Shown here piece after piece: positions 29,825 through 40,091 of a DNA stretch of 64,000 bases (positions within the stretch are counted from its first letter, which is position 1; every line of letters starts with the position of its first letter). Source of the stretch: Filomicrobium insigne (lineage in GTDB: Bacteria > Pseudomonadota > Alphaproteobacteria > Rhizobiales > Hyphomicrobiaceae). A program made the translations under genes and the position numbers. Location: positions 545,228-609,227 of the forward strand of contig NZ_FNJC01000001.1 in the NCBI RefSeq assembly GCF_900104305.1, given 5' to 3'. Under the pieces are notes generated by a model. That model saw only the letters and a list, made by a program, of their open reading frames with translations, ran no database searches and had not been told where the DNA came from.

Positions 29825-30494
29825 CGGGAGATTGTAGCTCCTCTTTACCGCCCGACATGACGATAGCTCCGCGTTCCATTACCGCAAAGCGATCCGCAAG
29901 TTCGCAGGCGAAATCAAAATATTGCTCAACGAGAACGATCGCCATTTCTCCCTTGTTGCGCAGATAGGCGATGGCGCGGCCGATGTCCTTGATCACCGAC
30001 GGCTGAATACCTTCGGTCGGTTCATCAAGCACCAGAAGACGTGGTTTGGTCACGAGGGCGCGACCTATGGCGAGCTGCTGCTGCTGGCCACCCGACAGAT
30101 CACCGCCGCGACGGTGGAGCATCGATTTGAGCACTGGAAACAACTCGAAGATTTCATCTGAGATCTTACGTTCGCCGCGGCTCAAAGGAGCAAAACCCGT
30201 TTCGAGATTTTCGCGCACCGTCAGCAGCGGGAAGATCTCACGGCCTTGGGGCACGACGGCGATGCCACGTCGGCAGCGTTCGTAGGAAGGTAACGTGGAG
30301 ATGTCCTTATCTTCCCACATGATCTTACCGGATTGAATGGGATGCTGGCCTACGATGGCGCGCAAGAGAGACGTCTTGCCGACGCCGTTGCGGCCAAGCA
30401 CGCACATGACCTCGCCCGTATTTGCCGTGATGCTGACATTTCGAAGAGCTTTCGCTGCTCCGTATGACAGATCGATATCTTCAACGCTCAGCAT
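29799..30494 (-). CDS. urtE: Urea ABC transporter ATPase UrtE
   Basis: 231 residues from the ATG at 30494 (MLSVEDIDLSYG) with AGAGG upstream. Walker A GRNGVGKTSLLRAI, signature LSGGQQQQLAIGRAL and Walker B LLVLDEPTEGIQPSVI are complete. The EGIQPSVI form is characteristic of UrtE rather than other LivF proteins. It drives urea import with UrtD. Confidence 0.96.
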   Translation of the reverse strand: MLSVEDIDLSYGAAKALRNVSITANTGEVMCVLGRNGVGKTSLLRAIVGQHPIQSGKIMWEDKDISTLPSYERCRRGIAVVPQGREIFPLLTVRENLETGFAPLSRGERKISDEIFELFPVLKSMLHRRGGDLSGGQQQQLAIGRALVTKPRLLVLDEPTEGIQPSVIKDIGRAIAYLRNKGEMAIVLVEQYFDFACELADRFAVMERGAIVMSGGKEELQSPDVRQRVSV

Positions 30495-30516
30495 CGCGCG
30501 CCTCTTCCTTCGTTGA

Positions 30517-31284
30517 TCACCGACCCAGATAGACTTCGATGACACGTTCGTCCGACGTCACCTGATCGAGGCGGCCTTCCGCGAGAACAGACCCTTCGTG
30601 CAGCACCGTTACCTTCACATCGAGGGCGCGCACGAAATCCATGTCGTGCTCAACGACGACAACGGAGTGATCCTTCGCGATGTCGCGCAACAGATCGGCC
30701 GTTTGTGCCGTCTCCGCATCGGTCATGCCAGCAACCGGCTCGTCAACCAGCAGCAGCTTCGGGTCCTGCCCGAGAAGCATTCCGATTTCGAGCCATTGCT
30801 TCTGGCCATGCGAGAGGGCACCTGCCATGCGCGAGCGATGCGCCGTCAATTTCGTGATCTCAAGAATTTCGTCGATACGCTCGCGATGGGCTTCCGTCGT
30901 ACGCCAGAAGAGGTTTGGCCAAACGCCACGGTCTGCCTTCAACGATAGCAGCAGATTGTCCTCGACTGTGTGCTGCTCGAAAACCGTCGGCTTTTGGAAT
31001 TTGCGTCCGATGCCCAGATTCGCGATCGAGGTCTCGTCGAGTTGGGTGAGGTCCACGTTCCCATCGTTGTATAAAACGTCGCCTTCGTCCGGTCTGGTCT
31101 TGCCTGTGATGATGTCCATCATCGTGGTTTTACCGGCACCATTGGGTCCTATGATCGCGCGCATCTCACCGTGATCAATCGTGAGCGATAAGTTGTTGAT
31201 GGCGCGAAAGCCCTCGAAGCTCACGCTGACACCGCTTAGGTACAGCAAAGCGCGCGTGATCTTGTTTCCAGAAACTTGATCCAC
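30517..31284 (-). CDS. urtD: Urea ABC transporter ATPase UrtD
   Basis: 255 residues. Walker A GPNGAGKTTMMDIITG, signature LSHGQKQWLEIGMLL and Walker B LLLVDEPVAGMT are present; the LSHGQKQWLEIGMLL variant is the UrtD form. It pairs with UrtE. The gap to urtC is 12 bases and to urtE 22 bases. Confidence 0.96.
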   Translation of the reverse strand: MDQVSGNKITRALLYLSGVSVSFEGFRAINNLSLTIDHGEMRAIIGPNGAGKTTMMDIITGKTRPDEGDVLYNDGNVDLTQLDETSIANLGIGRKFQKPTVFEQHTVEDNLLLSLKADRGVWPNLFWRTTEAHRERIDEILEITKLTAHRSRMAGALSHGQKQWLEIGMLLGQDPKLLLVDEPVAGMTDAETAQTADLLRDIAKDHSVVVVEHDMDFVRALDVKVTVLHEGSVLAEGRLDQVTSDERVIEVYLGR

Positions 31285-31296
31285 AGATCGCCCTTC

Positions 31297-32430
31297 CTAT
31301 TCTGCCGGCTCCGGCTTCAACTGGGCTTCGTCCGCCGGTGCGCGTTTCGCGGGAATCCATCGACGCCAATCAACCGAAGCCAGCGTCCCAACGATACCTT
31401 TCGGCAGGAAGACGGTGACAAGTATGAAGATCCCACCCAGCGCAAACAGCCAGTAGGGCGCCAGAAAACCTGTCGTGAAGATCGTCTTGAAATAGTTGAT
31501 CAGGACCGCCCCCAGCGCGGCGCCGGTAAGCGTGCCGCGCCCACCGGCGCCAACCCAGATGACCATCTCGATCGAATTCGCCGGATGAAACTCGCCGGGA
31601 TTGATGATGCCGACCTGCGGCACATAAAGGGCACCCGCGACACCGGCCATCATGGCAGCAAGCGTGAAGACGAACGTCTTATAGGCCTCGACACGATAGC
31701 CGATGAAGCGTGTGCGGCTTTCGGCGTCGCGGATTGCGACGAGCACTTTTCCAAGCTTGGACTCCACGACCGCTTTGGCAATCAGGTAGCCGGCCATCAG
31801 CGCGATGGCTGTTGTGGAAAAGAGAGCCGCTCGTGTTTCCGGAGCCTGCACCGAGTAGCCGGCAATGGTGCTGAAGTCCGTCAGTCCGTTGTTGCCGCCA
31901 AATCCCATGTCGTTACGGAAGAATGAGAGCCACAAGGCGTAGGTCAGGAGCTGCGTGATGATCGAGAGATAGACACCGGTTACGCGAGAGCGGAACGCGA
32001 AGTAGCCGAAGACAAACGCGAGGATGCCCGGGATGAAGAGGACCATAAGGAGGGCGAACGAGAGATGGTCAAAGCCCCACCAGTACCACGGGAGGTCCTT
32101 CCAATTCAGGAAGACCATGAAGTCCGGCGGCGCACCGCCACTGGTCTGCAGCTTCAGGTACATACCCATCGCATACCCGCCAAGCGCGAAAAACGCACCA
32201 TGGCCGAGCGAGAGAATGCCGCAATAACCCCAGATCAGATCGAGGGATAAGGCAAGGAGCGCGAAGCTTAAGTATTTGCCGAAGACGACGACCGTCGACG
32301 TGGAGACGTGGAAAAACGAATCCTCCGGAACAGCCAAATGAAGGACCGGGACCATGACGGCAAGGATTGCCAGGATGCCTAGGAAGATCGTCCCGCCAAC
32401 GTTGTTTTCAAATATCGCCCGTGAGATCAT
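31297..32430 (-). CDS. urtC: Urea ABC transporter permease UrtC
   Basis: 377 residues with about nine membrane helices and the LivM-type motifs YCGILSLGHGAFFALGGYAMGMYL and AIRDAESRTRFIGYRVE. It forms the membrane channel with UrtB. Its ATG overlaps the urtB stop by four bases. Confidence 0.96.
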   Translation of the reverse strand: MISRAIFENNVGGTIFLGILAILAVMVPVLHLAVPEDSFFHVSTSTVVVFGKYLSFALLALSLDLIWGYCGILSLGHGAFFALGGYAMGMYLKLQTSGGAPPDFMVFLNWKDLPWYWWGFDHLSFALLMVLFIPGILAFVFGYFAFRSRVTGVYLSIITQLLTYALWLSFFRNDMGFGGNNGLTDFSTIAGYSVQAPETRAALFSTTAIALMAGYLIAKAVVESKLGKVLVAIRDAESRTRFIGYRVEAYKTFVFTLAAMMAGVAGALYVPQVGIINPGEFHPANSIEMVIWVGAGGRGTLTGAALGAVLINYFKTIFTTGFLAPYWLFALGGIFILVTVFLPKGIVGTLASVDWRRWIPAKRAPADEAQLKPEPAE

Positions 32431-34031
32431 TGCTCTATCGCTCTCCCTTTTAGCGCGAAGAGCCCACGCGGCCGCTTCTGAATGAATAGGATGATGAGGA
32501 CGAGCAGCAGGATCTTGCCCAAGACTGCGCCGGCAAACGGCTCGAGAAACTTGTTGGCGATGCCGAGAGACATTGCGCCGATCAGAGTGCCCCAGAGGTT
32601 GCCGACGCCGCCAAAGATCACGACGAGGAAGCTATCGATGATGTAGCTCTGGCCGAGGTTCGGCGAGACGTTGTCAATTTGGGAGAGAGCAACCCCTGCC
32701 AAGCCTGCGATGCCCGAACCCAGACCAAATGTCAGCGCATCGACGCGTCCCGTCCGAATTCCCATCGAGCCCGCCATGCGTCTGTTCTGCGTGACCGCGC
32801 GCATCTGAAGTCCCATGCTGGTGTAGCGCAGGGCAAGAAGAAGTCCCGTAAAGATCAACGCGGCAAAGATGAAGATCCAGAGTCGGTTCCATGTGATGGA
32901 CAGCTGTCCGATTTCAAAAGCGCCCGACATGAAATCCGGAGCGCCTACCTCTCGGTTGGTTGGCCCGAAGATCGTACGCACGGTCTGCTGGAGGATCAGG
33001 CTGATACCCCATGTGGCCAGGAGCGTATCGAGGGGGCGTCCGTAGAGGAAGCGGATCACACCGCGCTCAATGGCGACGCCGACAACGCCCGCAACAACGA
33101 ATGCAAGAGGAACAGCAATCGCCAGGGAATAATTAAAAAGCTCTGGCGCGGAGGACCGGATGAACTCTTGAACGACAAAGGTCGTGTAGGCCCCGATCAT
33201 CACCATTTCGCCGTGGGCCATATTGATGACGCCCATGACGCCGAAGGTGATGGCCAGACCAATCGCGGCGAGCAGCAAGACAGAACCCAGCGAAAGCCCG
33301 TACCAAAGATTTTGCGCTGTTTCCCAGAGCGCGAGCTTCGTCTCGACCGATGCCTCAGCACTGGCGGCTGCTTTCTTTACAGCCTCTGATGCCGTGTCCG
33401 GTACTGCGCGTATCAGCCCGAGGGTCTCTTGATCGCCACGTGCTTCCAGCGATTTTATTGCATCAATAACTTCGGCGTCGGGGTAACCCGTCGTTGTTAC
33501 GATGATCGCGGCTTTTGCCTCGGTGAGCATCTTCGCAATTTCAGCGTTTTTCTCCTTCGCGAGCGCCGCGTTGACTGATTGCAAATTCTTTACATCGCGC
33601 GTTTTGAAAACGCTCGCCGCCGCATCACGGCGCTTGCCCGGATCATCGGCAAGTAACGATAGGCCACCCATGGCCGCGTCAACGAGGCCGCGCAGTTTAT
33701 TGTTCAGCCGGACCGCCTTCAGATCGTCTGGCGGAGAAGTGGTCGCGTCCCCCGTTCGGGCATCGACATAGGCGCCGGAATCTTTTTTCCAGGCAACGAC
33801 GTTTTGCAACTTGCTGTAGAACAAACGACGTGAAGAAGCTGCATCAAGAATTTTGTACGCTTGAGGATGGCCGGAGGCCGCTATTTCCTCGATAGCTCTC
33901 TCGGTTTCTGAAAACGAATTCGCAGACAGCCGCTGTAAGCCTGTTTCGAAACTGTCGGCTTCCTGCGCTAACGCGTGACCGGCAGCCAAGCTCAAGCAAA
34001 GCATTAGAAGAAAGAAGAAGGTTTCCCGCAT
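32427..34031 (-). CDS. urtB: Urea ABC transporter permease UrtB
   Basis: 534 residues, longer than a standard LivH permease because of an extracytoplasmic N-terminal region of about 220 residues behind a signal peptide (cleavage near GHALAQ). This extension is normal for UrtB. The membrane part carries GVINMAHGEMVMIGAYTTF, GRPLDTLLATWGISLILQQ and VIFGGVGNLWGTLIGA. It starts 60 bases after urtA, with a hairpin in between. Confidence 0.95.
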   Translation of the reverse strand: MRETFFFLLMLCLSLAAGHALAQEADSFETGLQRLSANSFSETERAIEEIAASGHPQAYKILDAASSRRLFYSKLQNVVAWKKDSGAYVDARTGDATTSPPDDLKAVRLNNKLRGLVDAAMGGLSLLADDPGKRRDAAASVFKTRDVKNLQSVNAALAKEKNAEIAKMLTEAKAAIIVTTTGYPDAEVIDAIKSLEARGDQETLGLIRAVPDTASEAVKKAAASAEASVETKLALWETAQNLWYGLSLGSVLLLAAIGLAITFGVMGVINMAHGEMVMIGAYTTFVVQEFIRSSAPELFNYSLAIAVPLAFVVAGVVGVAIERGVIRFLYGRPLDTLLATWGISLILQQTVRTIFGPTNREVGAPDFMSGAFEIGQLSITWNRLWIFIFAALIFTGLLLALRYTSMGLQMRAVTQNRRMAGSMGIRTGRVDALTFGLGSGIAGLAGVALSQIDNVSPNLGQSYIIDSFLVVIFGGVGNLWGTLIGAMSLGIANKFLEPFAGAVLGKILLLVLIILFIQKRPRGLFALKGRAIEQ

Positions 34032-34052
34032 CGCACCGCTTTCTATTGGAAG

Positions 34053-34084
34053 GCCACCGAGTGAGTTTTAACGCACCCGGTGGC
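34053..34084 (-). other. Intercistronic stem-loop between urtA and urtB
   Basis: A 10-of-11 base-pair stem (GCCACCGGGTG with CACTCGGTGGC on the minus strand) and a 10-base A/T-rich loop, followed by CCTTCC. It is positioned to act as a partial terminator or a 3' stabiliser that keeps urtA mRNA in excess. Confidence 0.6.
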
Positions 34085-34091
34085 TCCGAAT

Positions 34092-35387
34092 TTATTGCGT
34101 GAGACACGCCTTCTTCACGGCGTCGTATTGGCCGCATTTCAGCTCAACCCAGTCCGACTCCAGGTTTTTGGAACCGTCGAGGAAGTCGGACCATGCATCA
34201 CCCGGCACGAGATCTTCCGTTTCCCAGACGACATCGAATTGTCCGTCAGAACGAACTTCTCCGATCATCACCGGCTTGGTGATGTGATGGTTCGGCAGCA
34301 TCTTGGACACACCACCGGTGAGGTTGGGCGTTTCAACGCCTACGATGGCGTCGATTACCTTGTCAGGATCGGTCGTGCCTGCTTTCTCGACGGCCTTCAC
34401 CCACATGTTGAAGCCGATGACGTGAGCTTCCATCGGGTCGTTGCTGACGCGCTTCGGATTTTTGGTGAAGGCTTGCCACTTCTCGATGAACTCTTTGTTT
34501 TCCGGCGTGTCGACGGACATGAAGTAGTTCCAGGCGGCAAGGTGGCCGACAAGGTTCGTCGTATCGACACCAGCCAACTCCTCTTCACCGACCGAGAAAG
34601 CGACGACGGGAATGTCGGTTGCGGAAATGCCCTGGTTGGCGAGTTCCTTATAGAAGGGAACGTTGGCATCGCCGTTGATCGTCGAGACGACAGCCGTCTT
34701 CTTGCCAGCGGAGCCAAACTTCTTGATGTCCGACACGATCGTTTGCCAATCGGAATGACCGAACGGCGTGTAGTTGATCATGATGTCTTCCTTCGCCACA
34801 CCCTTGGCGAGGAGGTATGCCTCCAGAATCTTGTTGGTCGTGCGCGGATAGACGTAGTCTGTTCCGGCGAGCACCCAGCGCTTCACTGAGCCGCCCTCTT
34901 CGCTCATCAGATAATCAACGGCGGGAATTGCCTGCTGGTTCGGAGCCGCACCCGTATAGAAGACGTTACGTTCGCTCTCTTCACCCTCGTACTGCACGGG
35001 ATAGAAGAGGATAGAGTTGAGTTCCTTGAAAACCGGAAGGACAGACTTTCTGGATACCGATGTCCAGCAACCGAAGACGGCCGCGACTTTGTTTCCAGCA
35101 ATGAGTTCACGAGCCTTTTCGGCGAAGAGCGGCCAGTTCGACGCGGGATCAACGACAACCGGCTCGAGCTTCTTTCCGAGCAAACCACCCTTCTTATTCT
35201 GCTCTTCAATCAACATCAGCATGACGTCTTTCAAGGTCGTTTCGCTGATGGCCATCGTGCCCGAGAGCGAATGCAAAATGCCGACCTTGATCGTCTCTTC
35301 GGCTGTTGCGTGGTGAGCTGCCGACACGACGATCGGCAACGCAATACTCATAAGACGCACGAACTTTCGTAACGTATGGAAAACCAT
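34092..35387 (-). CDS. urtA: Urea ABC transporter substrate-binding protein UrtA
   Basis: 431 residues from the ATG at 35387, with GGAGGA upstream; a longer frame adds six residues. A signal peptide ends near HHATAEE. The receptor body opens TIKVGILHSLSGTMAISETTLKDV and contains GNKVAAVFGCWTSVSRKSVLPVF and GTDYVYPRTTNKIL, the UrtA-specific pattern of the Leu/Ile/Val-binding fold. It captures urea in the periplasm. It is the first gene of a ~11-kb unit running to hupE. Confidence 0.97.
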   Translation of the reverse strand: MVFHTLRKFVRLMSIALPIVVSAAHHATAEETIKVGILHSLSGTMAISETTLKDVMLMLIEEQNKKGGLLGKKLEPVVVDPASNWPLFAEKARELIAGNKVAAVFGCWTSVSRKSVLPVFKELNSILFYPVQYEGEESERNVFYTGAAPNQQAIPAVDYLMSEEGGSVKRWVLAGTDYVYPRTTNKILEAYLLAKGVAKEDIMINYTPFGHSDWQTIVSDIKKFGSAGKKTAVVSTINGDANVPFYKELANQGISATDIPVVAFSVGEEELAGVDTTNLVGHLAAWNYFMSVDTPENKEFIEKWQAFTKNPKRVSNDPMEAHVIGFNMWVKAVEKAGTTDPDKVIDAIVGVETPNLTGGVSKMLPNHHITKPVMIGEVRSDGQFDVVWETEDLVPGDAWSDFLDGSKNLESDWVELKCGQYDAVKKACLTQ

Positions 35388-35749
35388 AAAGCTTCCTCCA
35401 GACACGGCTGACTTTCATTCTCGGCGGAATTGTTCCGTTTGCAGAACGAGCTTCCACTCTTTCTCGAGTCGCTACGCGACCCTCAGCGCCACCCTCCAAC
35501 GGCGCCGAAAATCGATCGTCTCAAGTTCGGATTTTTCATTCGCTTCTAGCCCCTCGTTCCGATCTAGTTCCGACCGAAATTCCCTCATTTGCCGTCTTCC
35601 TGAGCAGAACCCCGAGGCCATTCGAATGGCCTCCAGCTCGATTGAACAATTTCGCTCACAACGGGTCTGGAGGCCTTCCCTGAAAATGCGGCAACATACG
35701 GATAAATCAGAACTTTTCGTCTGCCGACGATGCGGACCAATAAATTCTC

Positions 35750-35765
35750 AGCAACATGCGTGCCA
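35750..35765 (-). promoter_or_regulatory. Sigma-54 (RpoN) promoter for the urt-ure operon
   Basis: The minus strand reads TGGCACG-CATG-TTGCT, an exact match to the RpoN consensus TGGCACG-N4-TTGCW, with ten bases between the -24 GG and the -12 GC. Transcription would start near 35740 and run towards urtA. RpoN promoters need an activator such as NtrC, which implies nitrogen-limitation control. Confidence 0.8.
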
Positions 35766-36005
35766 GGACCGCTGAGGTAATTTTTTCACGATAAAAATCA
35801 GCGGGTTGCCAGATATTATTCGCGCTGCTTCAGCGCTCGTTGAAAACCCATTGCTGCTTAACTGCTAGGCGTTATGCTGAATAATTAATCCAGCACCTTC
35901 GGCGCCCGATCGTCAGGGTAGCGAGGCCGGTCGGCTCACCCGCACATCGCGATCATGGATTGCTGATGCGATCTGGTACGGCGCATTTGTGTGCTTCGAA
36001 ACGTG

Positions 36006-36037
36006 AGAGGCCGCCGGTGACGACACCAGCGGCCTCT
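36006..36037. terminator. Stem-loop terminator after the molybdenum hydroxylase operon
   Basis: AGAGGCCGC/GCGGCCTCT plus GGTG/CACC with one mismatch and a 4-base loop, 61 bases past the stop of the large subunit. The T-tract is weak. Confidence 0.6.
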
Positions 36038-36097
36038 ATATACGAGTACAATTGGGGAGCTTTCCTACCGGCCGCGTTATAGCGGCGCTGCTTCCCC

Positions 36098-38416
36098 TTA
36101 GCTTGCCATTTGATCCCGGATCGGCAGCTCACGCAGGCGCTTTCCCGTCGCTGCGAATACTGCGTTGACCAAGGCGGGAGCTATTGGAGGCACACCCGGT
36201 TCGCCAACACCACCTAATGGCTCTTCGTATGTCTCGTCAGGTGCAACAAGATGCACGTGAATTTCGCGCGGCGCCGCATCGATCCGTGTCAGCTCAAAGC
36301 CGTCAAAGTTGGTTTGCTCGACCTGCCCGTCACGGAATGTGATGTTGCTGACCGTCGCGAGACTGACGCCTTGGATGACGGCGCCTTCCATTTGAGAGCG
36401 TATCCGTTCCGGGTTGATCTGAGGTCCACAATCGACGGCAATGTCGACACGTGGGATCGTTATCCGCCCACCACCGTCGACCTCTACTTCTACGACCGCA
36501 GCCGTGTAGGTCACAAAGCTACGGTGTGCCGCAATGCCCAGTCCCCGCCCCTTCGGCAACTCGCGCCCCCACTTCGACGCTTGGGCCACGACCTCCGTGA
36601 CGCGACGTAATCTGCCAGTATCAATTGCATATGTTTCAGGGTGTTCACCGTAGTTCCACCACGGATCATCCGTCTTTAATTCGGGCAACTTGAGCGTGAT
36701 CCGTCGCGGCGGGCCGATGAGCTCGAGCAAGTAATCCTTTGGATCACGTCCCGCGGCAGTCGCCAATTCAGCCACAAAGGACTGGATCGCGAATGCATGA
36801 GGGACATTGGTCACCGAACGGAACCAGCCGATCCTCGTATGCGCCTCAGCCTCTCCATTCTCAACGCGAAGGTTTGGTACGTCGAGAGGAACATCGACCA
36901 AGCCCATGCCGAGCTCAAATGGGGCTTCATACTTTACGCCCGGCTTGAAGATCGACGTAATACTTGGAGCGACGCTGCGATGAAGCCAGGCGACCGGCTT
37001 ACCATCGGCGTCTAGCCCAGCCTCCAGGTGCTCTACGGCCGTCGTATTGAGGTAATCGTGCATGAGGTCGTCCTCACGCGTCCAGGTGACTTTGACGGGA
37101 CGCCCGTCCACCGCCTTCGAGAGAAGTGCGGCTTCCAAAGCGAAATCCGGCTTGGACTTGCGGCCGAAGCCACCGCCCAGGAGGGTGACGTTCACGGTAA
37201 CGTCCTCATAGGCAATGCCCAGAAGCTTTACGAGACGATCGCGTGCCGCCTGCGGGTCCTGCAAGGGCCCCCACACGTCGCATTTCCCATCCACGATGCG
37301 CGCGACCGCTGCCGGCGGCTCTATCGTGCCGTGCGCGTGGTGAGGGATGTAGTAGTCCGCAGTAATGCGCTTAGCCGCCGTCTTCATCGCGGCATCAACG
37401 TCGCCATAGCTGCGAACGACTTTGCCCGGCTTTTGTGCCGTTGCTCGCATGTCCGCGTGATAGATATCGGTGGAATACGATGCGTTGGGACCGTGGTCCC
37501 ATGTTATGTCCAGCTTGTCTCGCCCCTGTATTGCCGCCCAGGTGTTTGAGGCAATGACGGCAATGCCGCCGAGCGGCTGGAATTCTGAAGGTGGCGGCGG
37601 CGATTCAAGTTCGACAACCTTGACGACTCCGGGCACTTTAAGGGCCTCAGTGGCATCGAATTTTGCGACTTTGCCACCGTATACGGGCGGCCGAACAATC
37701 ACGGCATAGAGCATGTCGTCGAACCGGGTATCGATGCCGTATTTCGCGCGCCCTGTCGTGATGTCGAAGTTGTCGACCAACCCGATCTTGCCTTTCCCAA
37801 TATACCGGAACTGAGACGGCTTCTTGAGGCTGATCTTCTCGCGGGGAGGAACGGACATCTCTGCTGCGGACTTAGCCAACGCACCGTAGCCGAGCTTGCG
37901 GCCGGTCGCTTTGTGAATCACTTCATGGTTCACCGCTTCGACTTCCTCGACGGGGACATTCCAGGTTTTCGCCGCAGCTTCCTCCAACATGCGACGGGCG
38001 GCAGCTCCCATCCGTCGCGCCGGTTGGAAGTGATGGCGCATACTGCGCGAACCATCGGTATTCTGGTTGCCGTACGTTGGCTCATCGCCCGGCGCTTGCA
38101 CGATCTTCACGCGGGACCAATCCGCGTCCAATTCGTCGGCCATCACCATGGGCAGACTCGTGCGGATGCCCTGACCCATCTCCGAACGATGGCAGATGAT
38201 GCTCACCGTCCCATCTTCGGCAACGCTGAGGAAGACAAGCGGATCTTCCTTGAGACCGTGTGGCATCGCATCGCCACCGTACGCTTGCCCGTCAGCCCCA
38301 AAAGACGGCTTCAAGCCGGCCGCAAGGACAAACACGCTAGCACCCAAGCCCAACGTGAACGCGCGACGACTGACGTTCGTGATGTCTGATAGGACGTCAT
38401 TGGCTACTGTAGTCAT
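36098..38416 (-). CDS. Molybdopterin-binding subunit of a xanthine-dehydrogenase-family oxidoreductase (IorB/aldehyde oxidase type)
   Basis: 772 residues from the ATG at 38416, overlapping the small-subunit stop (ATGA). A twin-arginine leader ([19 protein letters not shown]) shows export to the periplasm with the cofactor in place. The molybdopterin-binding blocks are present: [36 protein letters not shown] and a C-terminal [10 protein letters not shown] with the catalytic glutamate. The two-subunit layout without an FAD subunit matches isoquinoline 1-oxidoreductase and periplasmic aldehyde dehydrogenases that pass electrons to cytochrome c. The true substrate is unknown; no cytochrome partner gene is adjacent. 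Confidence 0.9.
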   Translation of the reverse strand: MTTVANDVLSDITNVSRRAFTLGLGASVFVLAAGLKPSFGADGQAYGGDAMPHGLKEDPLVFLSVAEDGTVSIICHRSEMGQGIRTSLPMVMADELDADWSRVKIVQAPGDEPTYGNQNTDGSRSMRHHFQPARRMGAAARRMLEEAAAKTWNVPVEEVEAVNHEVIHKATGRKLGYGALAKSAAEMSVPPREKISLKKPSQFRYIGKGKIGLVDNFDITTGRAKYGIDTRFDDMLYAVIVRPPVYGGKVAKFDATEALKVPGVVKVVELESPPPPSEFQPLGGIAVIASNTWAAIQGRDKLDITWDHGPNASYSTDIYHADMRATAQKPGKVVRSYGDVDAAMKTAAKRITADYYIPHHAHGTIEPPAAVARIVDGKCDVWGPLQDPQAARDRLVKLLGIAYEDVTVNVTLLGGGFGRKSKPDFALEAALLSKAVDGRPVKVTWTREDDLMHDYLNTTAVEHLEAGLDADGKPVAWLHRSVAPSITSIFKPGVKYEAPFELGMGLVDVPLDVPNLRVENGEAEAHTRIGWFRSVTNVPHAFAIQSFVAELATAAGRDPKDYLLELIGPPRRITLKLPELKTDDPWWNYGEHPETYAIDTGRLRRVTEVVAQASKWGRELPKGRGLGIAAHRSFVTYTAAVVEVEVDGGGRITIPRVDIAVDCGPQINPERIRSQMEGAVIQGVSLATVSNITFRDGQVEQTNFDGFELTRIDAAPREIHVHLVAPDETYEEPLGGVGEPGVPPIAPALVNAVFAATGKRLRELPIRDQMAS

Positions 38417-38877
38417 CGTGCATCTCCCAGCTTGGAAGCGGCAAGTTTGATGGCGGCGCGAATGCGTGGATAGGTGCCACACCGGCAGATGTTCCCGCTC
38501 ATAGCGGCATCAATGTCATCGTCCGTCGGCTGTGGCGTATCCTTCAGAAGCGATGCTGCCTGCATGATCTGACCACACTGGCAATAGCCGCACTGAGCGA
38601 CGTTCAACTCTCGCCATGCGACCTGAACGGGGTGCATACCCTCGGGGTCCAGGCCTTCGATTGTCGTGACTTGCTTTCCGGCCGCATCGGCCAACGTGGT
38701 CTGACAGGAGCGAACAGCCGTCCCATCCAGATGCACCGTGCACGCCCCGCAAAGCGCTGCGCCGCATCCGAATTTCGTACCTGTCATGCCTGCGATATCG
38801 CGCAGAAACCACAGGAGAGGCATTTCGGGATCACCGTCGAACTGCATCTCTTTGCCGTTTACTGTGACTGTCGTCAT
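38413..38877 (-). CDS. 2Fe-2S subunit of the same oxidoreductase (IorA type)
   Basis: 154 residues. The plant-type cluster ligands are in [17 protein letters not shown] with a later Cys in VRSCQT. The second cluster ligands are in [12 protein letters not shown] and [11 protein letters not shown]. It carries electrons from the molybdenum centre. It has no leader of its own and probably travels with the Tat-exported large subunit. The large-subunit gene overlaps its stop by four bases. Confidence 0.95.
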   Translation of the reverse strand: MTTVTVNGKEMQFDGDPEMPLLWFLRDIAGMTGTKFGCGAALCGACTVHLDGTAVRSCQTTLADAAGKQVTTIEGLDPEGMHPVQVAWRELNVAQCGYCQCGQIMQAASLLKDTPQPTDDDIDAAMSGNICRCGTYPRIRAAIKLAASKLGDAR

Positions 38878-38950
38878 CCGAGGTTCCTGCTCATAAGGTG
38901 CGATGTTGTTCGTTGCCGCCGGTAAGCGGCAGCATGTCGACCAAGCGCCA

Positions 38951-39991
38951 TCACATCGGCCCAGCCGGACCGCTTCCTGCTTTTGTCTTTCCGATCGCCT
39001 TCGCGATTGTTTTCATGTCGTCGCGGATCAATTCGAGTCGGGCTGCGTCCAACCAGCCATCAACTTGTGCCGGGTTCCGGGCGCCGACGATGGCGCCAGT
39101 GACCCCACGCCAACCCAGCGTCCAAGCCACGGCAACAGCTGCAGTGGTTGTGCCCTTCTCGGCCGCCATCGCCCCGAATGCATCGGCGAGCCTGAGGTTG
39201 CGTTGCAGTTGCTCGCCAGAGAACTCGCTGTTTCGGGAACGCCAGTCGTCCGCAGGCAGTGCTGCCGCACGTTCCGCGGAGAACGAACCCGTTAATAGGC
39301 CTGACTGCATCGGGCTGTAGACAATGACGCCTGTTTCATGAGCCGCGCACCAAGGTAGTTCCCCTTTGGCAGCCTCGCGCCGGATTGCGGAGAACGGCGG
39401 CTGCAGCGTATCGACATGGCCAATACGTTCTGCGGCTTCCAATTGTGCCGTGCCATGGTTGGATAATCCCGCCGCGCGGATCTTCCCTTCCTTTTTCAGA
39501 TCCAGCAGCGTTTCCCAATAAACTTCCAAAGGCGTGCCGTCGTTAGCCGGCCAGTGCATCTGGTAAAGATCAATGCGCTCGACATTGAGCCGGCGCAGGG
39601 AGAACTCGACTTCGCGGCGAATACTGTCGGGTGCTCCCACACGACGTGGCGGAGCAAGCCGATCAGCCTCATCCCAGACAAGCCCGCATTTGGTGAAAAC
39701 GTACGGTCGCCGATTTTCAGGAATTTCGGCCAACGCCTCGCGGACGATTTCTTCGGAATGGCCAAGCCCATAGATGGCTGCCGTATCAACCCAGTTGATC
39801 CCGACATCGACGGCATGACGGATTGCGGCGACCGATTCCTTGTCGTCTTGCTTGCCCCACCCAACGGCCCAATCAGGACCGCCAATCGCCCACGCTCCGA
39901 AGCCAACGCGGGTAATCTCCATATCCGTCCGCCCGAGTCTGCGCGTCGGAAGCGCAGTCGTTGCGTGTGGACGGGATGCGCTCTGACCCAC
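38951..39991 (-). CDS. Aldo/keto reductase
   Basis: 346 residues. The catalytic tetrad residues are visible in [18 protein letters not shown] (Asp, Tyr), FTKCGL (Lys) and LYQMHWP (His). The NADPH-binding C-terminal half has [24 protein letters not shown]. It resembles the AKR11/12-like (YghZ/GSP69) group. It is divergent from the LysR gene and may be followed by the oxidoreductase pair 73 bases downstream in the same direction, suggesting a shared aldehyde or alcohol pathway. Confidence 0.92.
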   Translation of the reverse strand: MGQSASRPHATTALPTRRLGRTDMEITRVGFGAWAIGGPDWAVGWGKQDDKESVAAIRHAVDVGINWVDTAAIYGLGHSEEIVREALAEIPENRRPYVFTKCGLVWDEADRLAPPRRVGAPDSIRREVEFSLRRLNVERIDLYQMHWPANDGTPLEVYWETLLDLKKEGKIRAAGLSNHGTAQLEAAERIGHVDTLQPPFSAIRREAAKGELPWCAAHETGVIVYSPMQSGLLTGSFSAERAAALPADDWRSRNSEFSGEQLQRNLRLADAFGAMAAEKGTTTAAVAVAWTLGWRGVTGAIVGARNPAQVDGWLDAARLELIRDDMKTIAKAIGKTKAGSGPAGPM

Positions 39992-40020
39992 GGGGAACCT
40001 CCATCATGTTGCAGTGCGTA

Positions 40021-40035
40021 TATGGAAGCGCCATA
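40021..40035. promoter_or_regulatory. Inverted repeat TATGG-N5-CCATA between akr and lysR
   Basis: TATGG and CCATA are separated by five bases, midway between the divergent aldo/keto reductase and LysR genes. A second looser pair (TGATCT ... AGATCA) lies just to the right. Both are candidate LysR sites. Confidence 0.45.
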
Positions 40036-40091
40036 CTGATCTTTCTAATAGAATTTTGAGATCAAATTATTCTGAATTAGAGATGGTGAGC

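Larger units (their letters stand above)
35388..36097. other. 710-base intergenic region upstream of urtA
   Basis: No gene is visible. It holds a terminator for the oxidoreductase genes at its right end, a sigma-54 promoter near 35758, and a leader of about 350 bases before urtA. I looked for a palindromic NtrC site (TGCACC-N5-GGTGCA) upstream of the promoter and saw no good match. Confidence 0.7.

Noticed and set aside
35881..35910. AGCACC-TTC-GGCGC as an NtrC site upstream of the sigma-54 promoter
   Set aside because: Only one half matches the TGCACC-N5-GGTGCA palindrome.
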